DNA from: Corynebacterium propinquum DSM 44285
GTDB taxonomy: Bacteria > Actinomycetota > Actinomycetes > Mycobacteriales > Mycobacteriaceae
NCBI RefSeq assembly: GCF_000375525.1
Contig: NZ_AQXC01000002.1
Coordinates: forward strand, 186,001-250,000
Direction: 5' to 3'
Length of the DNA: 64,000 bases
Positions 39,799 through 47,756 of the stretch are shown here, one piece after another. A program made the position numbers and the translations under genes. The first letter of the stretch is position 1. Each line of letters begins with the position of its first letter. The notes beneath the pieces were generated by a model, which was not told where the DNA came from, ran no database searches, and saw only the letters and a list, made by a program, of their open reading frames with translations.

Positions 39799-41508
39799 AT
39801 GTCTTTGCGCCCAGATACTCTTGCCGACGCCACCGCACCTGCCACCCGCCTCGACGGGGCAGGTCTGCGTCGTTGGGCGCAGCGCGCAGCTACAGAGCTG
39901 CAGCGTCGGCGCAGCGAAATCAATGGGCTGAATGTGTACCCGGTACCGGATTCCGATACCGGCTCGAATATGTCGTTCACCATGGATTCGGCTCTGGCCC
40001 AAGCCAGCGAAACCCCAGATAACCACGTTGCTACTGCACTAGCCATGGGCGCTGCGCGCGGAGCACGCGGCAACTCCGGGGTGATCCTGTCGCAAGTACT
40101 ACGCGGCATTGCCGATTCTTGCCCAGATAGCTGCCTGGAGGCCCCACAGTTGCGTTCCGCACTGCACAGCGCGGTGGAATTATCAGAAAAAGCCATCGTC
40201 TCCCCAGTAGAAGGCACCATCATCAGCGTGCTGCGTGCGTGCGCACAGGCAGTGGATCCCACGGCAGAGACCGAAGCTACAGAGACAGACCTACTCACCA
40301 CCGCCTGCGACGCACTGCACGCCGGTGAACAAGCACTCGCCGCTACTCCTTCGCAGCTGCCAGAACTCCGCGCAGCCGGCGTCGTCGATGCCGGGGGAGT
40401 CGGACTACTAGTGCTGCTGCAAACGCTGGTGGACGAACTCGAAGGCCGCACAGAACCACACGCCAGTGCGCTGGCCACCGATACCTTCGTCTCGCACGCC
40501 GACCAGAACCGCAGCCACCACCTGGAAGTGATGTTCTTTTTCACCGGCGACGTCGACCAGCTCGAAGCTGGCATCGCACCACTGGGCGATAGCCTGATCA
40601 TCGCCCGTGTTAACGACACCGAGGCCACCGTGCACATTCACAGTCACCGCGCCGGGGCAGTGATTGAAGAAAGCCTGGAACATGGCCGTCCGAGCGATAT
40701 TCGCCTGGAGGTGCTGCCAGATGCTCAGGCCGATGCCCAGGCAGATAACCTGTCGGCTGCATCAGCACACGGCGACGGCGCTCATCGAGAAGACGGAACC
40801 GGGGCCACAGGTAATGCCATGGACACTGCCACTGACGATGACGATGACGATGGCACGGCTGCTCGCACTAAACCTCGCACCAAACCGCAGACTAAACCTC
40901 GCACTAAACGCCGCACTGAGCACCGACAGTTAGTGGCCTTGGTGGACGATTCCAAAATCGCGGAACTATTCGCGCAAGCCGGTGCGCACGTGGCAGCGCC
41001 GCAGGAATTCGTAGAACAATACCGTGGTGTACTGGGCTCTGCTAAGACAACTGCCACCAATACCTCGCACACGGGCGCAGCTACCGCAACCGCGCCCGTA
41101 AACCTGTCGGAATTGACTGTGCTCAGCAACGGTTACACCAACGCCCAGCAGCATCAACGCTGGCGTTCCCAGGGCGCCGAGGTCATCGAGACCGCCTCAC
41201 TGTGCGCGGGCATTGCCGCGATTTCGGTGTACGACAAAACCCTGCCCGCAGCCGAAGCCACCGAAACCATGTGTGAGGCCGCTCATGCCATGCGTACAGC
41301 AATAATCGAAAACCCAACCGAGTTCGGTGATCAGCTCGGCCCCGAAGTACTACGAGTGGCATCCAACCTGGTCGGTGACGACATCGAACAAATCACCATA
41401 CTGACCCCGTTTCCGGCCGCTATTGACGCCGAGGCACTGGCCAAGCTGGGCGTAGAAGTCATCGTATTTGCCACGGAAACAGGGCCAATTGAACTAGGGG
41501 TGGAATGA
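39799..41508 (+). CDS. FakA-like protein with DAK2 (DhaL-type) domain
   Basis: The 569 residues have an N-terminal DhaL domain with LNVYPVPDSDTGSNMSFT, whose Asp residues bind Mg-ADP, and AARGARGNSGVILSQ. The middle and C-terminal parts resemble FakA of the fatty-acid kinase, which needs a DegV-type FakB partner. No degV gene is adjacent. Between residues ~343 and 375 lies a variable linker: a run of Asp (DDDDDDG) and then Thr-Lys-Pro repeats (TKPRTKPQTKPRTKRRT). It precedes recG by one base and is probably co-translated with it. Confidence 0.8.
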   Translation: MSLRPDTLADATAPATRLDGAGLRRWAQRAATELQRRRSEINGLNVYPVPDSDTGSNMSFTMDSALAQASETPDNHVATALAMGAARGARGNSGVILSQVLRGIADSCPDSCLEAPQLRSALHSAVELSEKAIVSPVEGTIISVLRACAQAVDPTAETEATETDLLTTACDALHAGEQALAATPSQLPELRAAGVVDAGGVGLLVLLQTLVDELEGRTEPHASALATDTFVSHADQNRSHHLEVMFFFTGDVDQLEAGIAPLGDSLIIARVNDTEATVHIHSHRAGAVIEESLEHGRPSDIRLEVLPDAQADAQADNLSAASAHGDGAHREDGTGATGNAMDTATDDDDDDGTAARTKPRTKPQTKPRTKRRTEHRQLVALVDDSKIAELFAQAGAHVAAPQEFVEQYRGVLGSAKTTATNTSHTGAATATAPVNLSELTVLSNGYTNAQQHQRWRSQGAEVIETASLCAGIAAISVYDKTLPAAEATETMCEAAHAMRTAIIENPTEFGDQLGPEVLRVASNLVGDDIEQITILTPFPAAIDAEALAKLGVEVIVFATETGPIELGVE

Positions 41509-41509
41509 C

Positions 41510-43750
41510 GTGCTGGGCTGGCGTGATGACCGGGACCTTGCCGACGTCGTCGGTGAGAAAGAAGCCAAGGCAATTGCCAAGGCCCTGGAGATCAACACGT
41601 GCGGCGAGTTAATCACGTATTTCCCCCGCGCTTTCTCGCGCCGGGATGACATCATCACGAATGAGGATCTTAATTCTGTCGACCCGATTACTTTTATCTC
41701 GACGGTGGTGAAAGCAGACAAGATTGATACGGGTAAGAAACGCACCGAGATTACTCTTAGCAACGGTGTGACCTTGGTGTTTTTCCACCACCAGGTTTTT
41801 GGGGTGTGGAAAGGTGCGACGATCATGGTCACTGGTAAGGTGCGGGTTTTTCAGAAGCATCTGACTGTTACGCACCCGCAATGCTTGGTGTTTAGCAATT
41901 CTTCTACAGGCCCTGATGCTAAGCCGAAGAAAACTTTCAGCAGTGGGGCGATGAAAAAGCTGGAGCGCTATGAGGGGCTGACTACCTATCTTGCGGCCCA
42001 GCCTTTCATTCCGATTTACCGGCAAAAAGGTGGGCTGGAATCTGCGCGGATTTTAGGCGCGATTTATGAATCTTTGCGCACGATGCCGCTGTTGCCAGAT
42101 CCTGCCAATGGCGGTATGACGCTGAATGAGGCGTTGTGGGATCTGCATTTTCCACCTTTTCTTGGCAATGGCCCGGCTGTGGAAACATTGAAGGACAAAG
42201 AAGCGCTCACCCTCGCGTTGGTGATGGCGCTGCGCCGGTTGGATGCGCAAAAAGCTAGTGCCAACCCCTTGCCGCCGGGGGACAAATATCGCCAGCTTGT
42301 CGACGGTTTGCCCTACCAGCTCACCGAAGACCAGGAATCGGCGTTATCTGAGATCAGCGGGGAAATGCAGCGTAATTTCCCGATGTCGCGAATGCTGCAG
42401 GGCGAGGTCGGCTCCGGCAAAACGGTGGTCGCCCTCGCGGCGATGTTGCAGGCAGCGGATAACGATAAGCAGGCTGCGTTATTGGCGCCGACGGAGGTCT
42501 TGGCGACGCAGCACGCCTGCAGCATCACCGCTACTTTGCGCGAGGTCGGGGTAGAGGCAAACGTCGTGTTGTTGACTGGTTCCATGCCGGTGAAAGCCAA
42601 GCGTGAGGCGTTGCTGCAGATTGTTTCTGGTCAGGCTGATATTGTCATCGGCACGCATGCTTTGTTGGAAGACACGGTGCAGTTTTGTGAGCTCAGTTTG
42701 GTTATCGTCGACGAGCAGCACCGGTTTGGTGTCGAGCAACGCGATAAGCTGCGCGCGAAGACCTACCCGGTGGCGCACCTGTTGGTGATGACGGCGACGC
42801 CAATTCCGCGCACGATCGCGATGACGGTGTTTGGTGATCTGGCGGAATCGACGATCAAGCAGCTCCCGCGCGGGCGTCAGCCGATTAGTTCCTCGGTGGT
42901 ACAGCATGAGCAGCAGGGGTGGACAGATCGCATGTGGCACCGGCTGGAAGAAGAACTCGCGGCCGGGCGCCAGGCGTATGTGGTGACCCCACGCATTGAT
43001 GGTGCGGGTGGGGTGATTGAGTTCGCCCTGAAGCTGGGTGCGGAGATCCCGCCGGTGGCTATGCCGAATTCCGCCCCGGAAGATCTGGCAGAGGCAGACC
43101 CGTTCGCCCGTTATGGCGAGGATGAGCGCCCACTACCACAGGATGGGTTGTTTGCTGCTTTTGAGCCACCCAAGCGTGAGGTGCTGGACGATGTACCCAC
43201 GGAGATTGCAGGCGCGCGCATTGGTGTGTTGTTCGGCCGGATGAGCGGGCCGGATAAAGAAGAGGTGATGCAGAAGTTCGCTGCTGGTGAGATCAACGTG
43301 TTGATTTCCACTACCGTCATTGAGGTGGGGGTGGATGTGCCGAATGCCACGATGATGATCGTGCGTGAATCGGAGCGTTTTGGTCTTTCGCAGTTGCATC
43401 AATTGCGTGGCCGTATTGGCCGTGGCACCCAGCCTTCGGTGTGTTTGTTCCACACTTTGGCTCCGGAGGGCCACCCGGCGAATGCCCGCTTGCAGCAGGT
43501 AGCGGGTACTAACGATGGTTTCGCTGTCGCCCAGATTGATCTTGCGCACCGCAGGGAAGGCAACGTCTTGGGTACTGAACAGTCTGGGGTGCATTCGCAG
43601 TTGAAGTTGTTGGATGTGCAGAATGATTCCGCGCTGATTGAGCAGGCGAAGGTGCAAGCCGCAAGCATCATCGAACACGATGTGGCGATGGCGCGCGCGA
43701 TGGTTGCAGGCATTGACGATGATGGCTATGAGTATTTGTCTAAGACCTAG
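41510..43750 (+). CDS. recG: ATP-dependent DNA helicase RecG
   Basis: RecG regresses stalled forks and moves branched DNA. The 746 residues have an N-terminal wedge/OB part, Walker A GEVGSGKTVVALAAML, DEQH-type Walker B VIVDEQHRFGVEQRD, motif III VMTATPIPRTIAM and motif VI QLHQLRGRIGRG. An acidic insertion of about 60 residues (MPNSAPEDLAEADPFARYG to LFAAFEPPKREVLDD) sits between helicase motifs in the second RecA-like domain, as in other corynebacterial RecG. The start is a GTG at 41510, one base after the preceding stop. Confidence 0.95.
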   Translation: MLGWRDDRDLADVVGEKEAKAIAKALEINTCGELITYFPRAFSRRDDIITNEDLNSVDPITFISTVVKADKIDTGKKRTEITLSNGVTLVFFHHQVFGVWKGATIMVTGKVRVFQKHLTVTHPQCLVFSNSSTGPDAKPKKTFSSGAMKKLERYEGLTTYLAAQPFIPIYRQKGGLESARILGAIYESLRTMPLLPDPANGGMTLNEALWDLHFPPFLGNGPAVETLKDKEALTLALVMALRRLDAQKASANPLPPGDKYRQLVDGLPYQLTEDQESALSEISGEMQRNFPMSRMLQGEVGSGKTVVALAAMLQAADNDKQAALLAPTEVLATQHACSITATLREVGVEANVVLLTGSMPVKAKREALLQIVSGQADIVIGTHALLEDTVQFCELSLVIVDEQHRFGVEQRDKLRAKTYPVAHLLVMTATPIPRTIAMTVFGDLAESTIKQLPRGRQPISSSVVQHEQQGWTDRMWHRLEEELAAGRQAYVVTPRIDGAGGVIEFALKLGAEIPPVAMPNSAPEDLAEADPFARYGEDERPLPQDGLFAAFEPPKREVLDDVPTEIAGARIGVLFGRMSGPDKEEVMQKFAAGEINVLISTTVIEVGVDVPNATMMIVRESERFGLSQLHQLRGRIGRGTQPSVCLFHTLAPEGHPANARLQQVAGTNDGFAVAQIDLAHRREGNVLGTEQSGVHSQLKLLDVQNDSALIEQAKVQAASIIEHDVAMARAMVAGIDDDGYEYLSKT

Positions 43751-43797
43751 CTAGGCTAGCGCGGTTTGCCAGGTTTTCGCCGGTTACACTGGTGGGC

Positions 43798-44379
43798 ATG
43801 ACTCGGATTATTGCAGGCAGTGCCCGTGGCAGAAAGATTGCGGTGCCCGCAGAAGGTACTCGCCCGACTAGTGACCGCGCCCGGGAGGGGCTGTTTTCTG
43901 CGCTGAATGCGCGTTTGGAGTTTCCCGGCGCGCGGGTGCTGGACTTGTTTGCTGGTTCCGGCGCGCTGGGCTTGGAGGCTGCCAGTAGGGGAGCAGACCG
44001 GGTGGTGCTTGTCGACGCCAGCCAGGAGGCCTGCGAAATCATCCGTGGCAATGCTGCCGTGTTGGCTGATGTAGACGCCCAGATTGATGTGGTTGCGGCA
44101 CCCGCGCTGGATTACATTTCGCGTACCGGCGAGCGCTTTGATCTGGTGTTAGCAGACCCGCCCTATGCGGTAGGCAACGACGAGCTGGCAGAGCTGTTGG
44201 ATCAGCTACCGCGAGTGCTGAACCCGGATGCCATGGTGGTGATCGAGCGGGAAGTGCGCTCAGCGGAAGCTCCGTGGCCAGAAGGCTTTGTTCCGACCAC
44301 GCAGAAGTTGAAACGCCGCACCTACGGCAAAGCGCGGATGGATATGGCCAATTACCGTGGAACTGAGAACGACGGCTGA
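43798..44379 (+). CDS. rsmD: 16S rRNA (guanine(966)-N2)-methyltransferase
   Basis: The ~193 residues begin RIIAGSARGRKIAVP and contain the SAM-binding VLDLFAGSGALGLEAASRGA and the N2-guanine methyltransferase motif LADPPYAV. They end in the RsmD-like RRTYGKARMDM. ATG 43798 gives the conserved start; GTG/ATG codons a few bases upstream are possible. coaD follows, the standard rsmD-coaD pairing. Confidence 0.92.
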   Translation: MTRIIAGSARGRKIAVPAEGTRPTSDRAREGLFSALNARLEFPGARVLDLFAGSGALGLEAASRGADRVVLVDASQEACEIIRGNAAVLADVDAQIDVVAAPALDYISRTGERFDLVLADPPYAVGNDELAELLDQLPRVLNPDAMVVIEREVRSAEAPWPEGFVPTTQKLKRRTYGKARMDMANYRGTENDG

Positions 44380-44402
44380 TATCTATAAGCCTGCTACTAA
44401 CA

Positions 44403-44438
44403 CCCCGAAATTGAAATTTCGGACCGAAAATTCCGGGG
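44403..44438. promoter_or_regulatory. Nested palindromes between rsmD and coaD
   Basis: CCGAAATT (44405-44412) and AATTTCGG (44415-44422) are perfect arms two bases apart. An outer pair, CCCCGAAATT (44403-44412) with AATTCCGGGG (near 44429-44438), is almost perfect and competes with it. No T-tract follows, so a plain terminator is unlikely. It sits about 40-75 bases before the coaD start. Confidence 0.45.
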
Positions 44439-44477
44439 CCTTGGCTTTCCCAATACCCAGCAACACAAGGAGAAGCA

Positions 44478-44975
44478 ATGAGCGATAATACCCAGCAGAA
44501 TAAACGCACCACCGCAGTGTGCCCGGGATCGTTTGATCCGGTGACCATGGGGCACGTGGATATCATCACCCGTGCTGCGCGGTCTTTTGATCACGTCACG
44601 GTGCTGGTGACAGCTAACCCGAATAAGAAGGGGTTATTTAGCGTCGAAGAGCGCATGGAGTTGATCCGGCGTTCTGTTGATTGCGATAACGTCAGTGTCG
44701 ATGCCTGGAGCGATCTACTGGTGAAATATACCGATGAGCACAACATTGATTGTTTGGTCAAAGGCCTGCGCAGTTCGTTGGATTATGAATATGAGCTGCC
44801 GATGGCGCAGATGAACAAGCGGCTTTCTGGCATTGATACTTATTTCTTGCTCACCGATGAAAAATACGGCTACACCTCTTCGTCGTTGGTCAAAGAGGTG
44901 GTCCGCTTTGGCGGTGATGTTTCGGATCTGTTGCCGGAGCCAGTTTCCAAAGCCATCGCCGAAAAATTTGGTTAA
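44478..44975 (+). CDS. coaD: Phosphopantetheine adenylyltransferase
   Basis: This is the penultimate step of coenzyme A synthesis. The 165 residues show the nucleotidyltransferase TAVCPGSFDPVTMGHVDII with its (T/H)xGH-type motif, KGLRSSLDYEYELPMAQMN, and the ISSSLVKEV-equivalent YTSSSLVKEVVRFGG. ACAAGGAGAAG lies five bases before the ATG. The DUF368 gene converges and overlaps its last bases by four. Confidence 0.96.
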   Translation: MSDNTQQNKRTTAVCPGSFDPVTMGHVDIITRAARSFDHVTVLVTANPNKKGLFSVEERMELIRRSVDCDNVSVDAWSDLLVKYTDEHNIDCLVKGLRSSLDYEYELPMAQMNKRLSGIDTYFLLTDEKYGYTSSSLVKEVVRFGGDVSDLLPEPVSKAIAEKFG

Positions 44976-45802
44976 ACCTGTGCCTTCTTTTTTGCTTGTG
45001 TGCGGTCGGCGATAACGAAGGCCGCCACAATGACCGCGCCAAGCAGCATCATCAGGATGAGCGTCAGGAAGTTCGCGTCACCGTCGCCTTGCCAGGGCCA
45101 AATCGCGCGCAGTGAGCCGACCATCAGGCCAGCCATGGCCACTAGGGTTAGGGTGCGGTGTTGGTCCAGCAAGTAGTTGATGACCTTCACGAAGGCTACC
45201 AGTCCGGTCAGTGCGCCAGCGGCGAAGACAGCCAGCACGGTGAGGTCGCGGTCGGAGACCGAGCCGATGACGAAGTTGTACAGGCCCAGGGTCAGCAAGA
45301 TCAGCGAGCCGGATACACCCGGCAGCACTAGGGCGCAGACCGCAATAGCTGCGGCGAAGAAGACCGCGATCAGTGACGGGTCCCGGTTCGGTTCGGAGGT
45401 AAACCCGGTAACGAATGCGACGAGCCCGGCGGCGATCAGGAACGTGATGATGGCCGGGCCTTTCTTTTTGCTCAGGTCCTCGTCAATCATCATCAGCGGC
45501 ACGATGATGGAGACCGCCACCATGCCGAAGAATAGAGCGCGGGCAACATCTGGGGTGCCTTCCACGAAGGAGCTCAGGATGCCGGATAGGCCGAATACGG
45601 CGGCGAACATGCCGACGCCGATGGTGAGCAGGAAGATCCATTCGACTTCGCGGAATTTTGCTTTCAGCAGCAGATTGGCGTTGTGAAGGGCGCGTTCATA
45701 GATGCCCACGATCAACGCGACGGTTCCGCCGGAGACGCCGGGAACCAGTTCTGCGGAACCGATCAGCGCACCGCGCAGAATGTTGAGGAGATGAGTAACC
45801 AT
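44972..45802 (-). CDS. DUF368 membrane protein, probable polyprenyl-phosphate translocase (PopT-like)
   Basis: About 276 residues with eight to nine hydrophobic segments. The DUF368 signature repeats appear twice: GSAELVPGVSGGTVALI near the N terminus and ALVLPGVSGSLILLTLG in the second half. DUF368 (PopT) proteins were recently linked to recycling of undecaprenyl phosphate across the membrane. In corynebacteria the carrier would be decaprenyl or undecaprenyl phosphate. A perfect TATAAT lies seven bases before ATG 45802, which suits a leaderless mRNA and fixes the start better than the upstream ATGs (45820, 45892). Confidence 0.82.
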   Translation of the reverse strand: MVTHLLNILRGALIGSAELVPGVSGGTVALIVGIYERALHNANLLLKAKFREVEWIFLLTIGVGMFAAVFGLSGILSSFVEGTPDVARALFFGMVAVSIIVPLMMIDEDLSKKKGPAIITFLIAAGLVAFVTGFTSEPNRDPSLIAVFFAAAIAVCALVLPGVSGSLILLTLGLYNFVIGSVSDRDLTVLAVFAAGALTGLVAFVKVINYLLDQHRTLTLVAMAGLMVGSLRAIWPWQGDGDANFLTLILMMLLGAVIVAAFVIADRTQAKKKAQV

Positions 45803-45809
45803 GCGCGCT

Positions 45810-45815
45810 ATTATA
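45810..45815 (-). promoter_or_regulatory. -10 box of the DUF368 gene
   Basis: TATAAT on the minus strand, seven bases before ATG 45802, implies transcription starting at or next to the start codon. Confidence 0.6.
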
Positions 45816-45957
45816 TGCATCGCCTGGCGCCAGTAATGGCCAGACCGGGAAGTGTCGGTAATTGGTGGCTGCTGCCATTCGATAAAGGTCACGAAAATAG
45901 CTTATGAGCAGCTGATTAGTTAATTACGGGGATGGTGTTATAGGCTATTTAGCGCAC

Positions 45958-46034
45958 GCCCCAGTAGCCCAATTGGCAGAGGCAACGGATTCAAAACCCG
46001 TCCAGTGTGAGTTCGAGTCTCACCTGGGGCACCA
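45958..46034 (+). tRNA. tRNA-Leu (anticodon CAA), short variable arm
   Basis: Acceptor arms GCCCCAG/CTGGGGC are fully paired and CCA is encoded. The T-arm is GTGAG/CTCAC around TTCGAGT. The anticodon loop TTCAAAA gives CAA, read as Leu (TTG codons). The anticodon stem ACGGA/CCCGT has a mismatch next to the loop, and the variable region is only about five bases rather than the long arm typical of tRNA-Leu. The assignment therefore rests on the anticodon. Accessory DNA begins right after it, suggesting it served as an integration site. Confidence 0.8.
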
Positions 46035-46426
46035 TAACCAGCGGAAACGCCGAAAATGGATATTAAAACATGGTTGGTGTCCATTTAATGTCCATAATTA
46101 AACCAACCTCCCCTCGTTATGGCGATAGGTCTGGAATGACCCACCTCATTATTATTCGAATATATATTCGATAATAAGTATTTAAAGAGAATCAAGCCTC
46201 AAACATGAGTGAACACTGCTTTTCTTAACGTTGTCACCAGTTGGGCCAAGGGGTTTTGCTTGGTCATCTCCAGTTGGGTCATGGTATGACGTGCTCCCCA
46301 CTAGTCAGAAACTGTTTTCTCAGTCCAATTAATTGGGAGCACGTCAAAGGGGCAGGGTCTTTGAGGGCATTCGTTGCCCACACCAGGTTTTGAAACGTCG
46401 AATGTGAAACGAAATGGTAGGGTACG
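46035..46426. other. Non-coding junction downstream of tRNA-Leu
   Basis: No gene is seen. Just after the tRNA, TGTCCAT occurs twice within 18 bases, and GGTTGGT (from 46074) and ACCAACC (from 46103) are inverted. AT content rises sharply from 46140 to 46230. The stretch ends in an IS-like relic at 46287-46346. It looks like the left boundary of the accessory region, but no integrase gene and no second copy of the tRNA 3' end were found inside the window. Confidence 0.5.
46287..46346. mobile_element. 60-base IS relic with fused terminal inverted repeats
   Basis: TGACGTGCTCCC (46287-46298) and GGGAGCACGTCA (46335-46346) are perfect 12-base inverted ends enclosing 36 bases with no coding capacity. 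This is the shape left when the interior of an insertion sequence is lost, or of a MITE. No flanking target duplication is obvious. Confidence 0.5.
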
Positions 46427-46723
46427 ATGGCATCAGAATTGGTTAATCAGATTGAATATGATTTGTGGGATGCAGTTGCGCCCCTAATGCGCCCTGTCGT
46501 TTCTGAGTTTAGTTGGGTTGATGCGTTTGAGGACATGGAATATGGCGGTTACCCAGCGATAGGTGTTGCAAGTTTGCTGAATGCAGCAAATGCGCCTTTG
46601 CCTGAGGAAGCTGTGGAAATAATTGAACGGTTTATTCCGCGCCTACAAGAATTCAACGGTGATGCGTCTATTGTCGCTGCTTTTTTGGTAAAGGCGAAGC
46701 AGCGCGTCGGTGTGTCTGCTTAG
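46427..46723 (+). CDS. Small immunity-like protein, copy 1
   Basis: These 98 acidic residues have no signal peptide. The centre reads YPAIGVASLLNAANAPLPEE followed by AVEIIERFI. The protein at 48674 has the same frame of residues (YPDIALATLFDTINAPLARE, VVDVVDRFI), so the two are diverged copies of one family. The alternating helical pattern with a central E/D-G-Y-P, then a Pro-Leu turn, recalls immunity proteins of polymorphic toxins (MafI-like), an inference from pattern only. No toxin precedes this copy, so it may be an orphan immunity gene. Its ribosome-binding site (GGTAGGG) is moderate. Confidence 0.55.
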   Translation: MASELVNQIEYDLWDAVAPLMRPVVSEFSWVDAFEDMEYGGYPAIGVASLLNAANAPLPEEAVEIIERFIPRLQEFNGDASIVAAFLVKAKQRVGVSA

Positions 46724-47218
46724 CTTTGCGTAATTGAGATGGCGCCACCTTGGTGGGTGTTTGAGTAAGGTTTGATTCCTTACTGGTGTACTAGAAACCC
46801 CTGTTTCTGGGTGCCCGTTTATGGGTGCTTGGTGGCGGGTGTTCTGCCCAGATCTTTATGGGCTGTCCTGTAAGAGGGATCGTGAAATTCGTATGAGGAG
46901 ATGATTTGCCGGTTAAGGGTTAATCATTTTTGGTTGGTGCGGTGCGCTGTTCCCAACGACGATTGTCAGCCATTTGGTAGTTCCGGCGGCCTGGCCTCAC
47001 ATAGTGCCGCAAATTGCTACAAGGATGAATAATGATAAGGATTCATTTATGAGTCTACGGCGTTCTGAAGAAGGGACCATCCTTATAACGGCGGTGGCTG
47101 TGTCTATGACGCCGATCTCATCGCGATGTTTTGGGAATACATGGAAAACGGTGGGAGCAGGTCAAACTGAAGGAAATAGTTTGCGACGTTGTCGTATATG
47201 TGGAGGTGATCGGTCAAG
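46724..47218. other. Intergenic stretch with a T-arm-like element and a decayed coding remnant
   Basis: At 46767-46785 GTAAG/CTTAC around a GTTTGATTC loop looks like a tRNA T-arm, but no full tRNA can be folded. From about 47075 to 47167 a frame encodes a short tail (CVYDADLIAMFWEYMENGG) without a start. Its diverged twin lies at 51465-51530, upstream of the second MSDRYKEMG-type gene, so the duplication included this remnant. No intact gene is seen. Confidence 0.45.
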
Positions 47219-47581
47219 ATGTCTGATCGGTATAAAGAAATGGGCTTAGAAATGCTGCCGAATAAACATTACGCAGCATGGTCACATGAGCCGCGCGCCG
47301 GAATCGTATGGGTTTACTGTACCTCAGGTAAGGTAATTCCTGTCCTTAGTGACCAAGAAAAAATACTTCTTTGTGCTGATGGAGACGTCGACGCTTCTGA
47401 CTTTGATTGGGAGCTTGGTAAAAACCTGCAACGTTTAATCATTGATTGCGCGGATAATGATCTTACGGTGCCTGAAGCATTGGCTGTCATCCGTGAAAAA
47501 TGGGGCCAACCCGATATTGAATTTCCCGTTGCTGATGTCAACGATGCGAGTCCAGAGCTTCGAGCCGCTTTAGGTACATAA
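47219..47581 (+). CDS. Unknown 120-residue protein, family A copy 1
   Basis: I do not recognise this protein. It starts MSDRYKEMGLEMLPNKHYAA and is acidic and soluble. The most conserved part is NLQRLIIDCADNDLTV then EALAVIREKWGQPDIE. A second copy lies at 51690 with the same start and centre and a more diverged middle. GGAGGTGAT, an ideal ribosome-binding site, lies eight bases before the ATG in both copies, and about 110 bases of upstream DNA are also shared. Its occurrence among immunity-like and phage-like genes makes an immunity or accessory phage role conceivable, but nothing proves it. Confidence 0.6.
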   Translation: MSDRYKEMGLEMLPNKHYAAWSHEPRAGIVWVYCTSGKVIPVLSDQEKILLCADGDVDASDFDWELGKNLQRLIIDCADNDLTVPEALAVIREKWGQPDIEFPVADVNDASPELRAALGT

Positions 47582-47605
47582 GCCTGTTTAGATACTCTAA
47601 TCTTT

Positions 47606-47634
47606 GGCCACCCTGTTTTTATGGGGTGGCTTTT
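47606..47634 (+). terminator. Terminator after family A copy 1
   Basis: GCCACCC (47607-47613) pairs with GGGTGGC (47624-47630), followed by TTTT. A matching hairpin (CACCC/GGGGTG then TTTT) is at 49499-49523 in the second copy of the block. Confidence 0.75.
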
Positions 47635-47756
47635 GCGCTATCTGGTGACAGTTCGTTGAGGTTCGATTCCTCTTTAGCGCGCAACCCCCACACCACATGG
47701 TTGGTGGCGGGGGTTTTTTTCATGCCCAAAATTAGATAACCCAGGAGGTTACGCAA
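47606..47756 (+). repeat. Phage-like intergenic block, copy 1 (terminators and tRNA-like T-arm)
   Basis: This block is repeated at about 80% identity at 49499-49650. In order it has a terminator, a GCGCTA...TAGCGC pair enclosing a T-arm-like GAGG/CCTC with TTCGATT loop (47636-47681), and a strong terminator (CCCCC-ACCAC/GGTGG-GGGGG plus seven Ts, 47685-47720). It ends at an AGGAGG site before the scaffold-like gene. The tRNA-like part lacks D and anticodon arms, so it is a remnant or mimic and not a tRNA gene. Confidence 0.65.

Noticed and set aside
40827..40925. Low-complexity Asp and Thr-Lys-Pro stretch in the FakA-like gene as a frameshift or assembly error
   Set aside because: The frame stays open and the C-terminal domain matches the family on the far side; it is a variable linker.
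45958..46034. Reading the tRNA at 45958 as something other than tRNA-Leu because of its short variable arm
   Set aside because: The anticodon loop TTCAAAA places CAA at the anticodon; other loop registers do not pair. The oddity is reported instead.
47042..47249. Plus-strand frame of about 70-90 codons before family A copy 1
   Set aside because: It overlaps the family A start, has poor codon use, and conflicts with the duplicated remnant in another frame.
47636..47681. A full tRNA gene in the duplicated phage block
   Set aside because: Only the T-arm and a short outer stem are present; no D-arm or anticodon arm can be folded.
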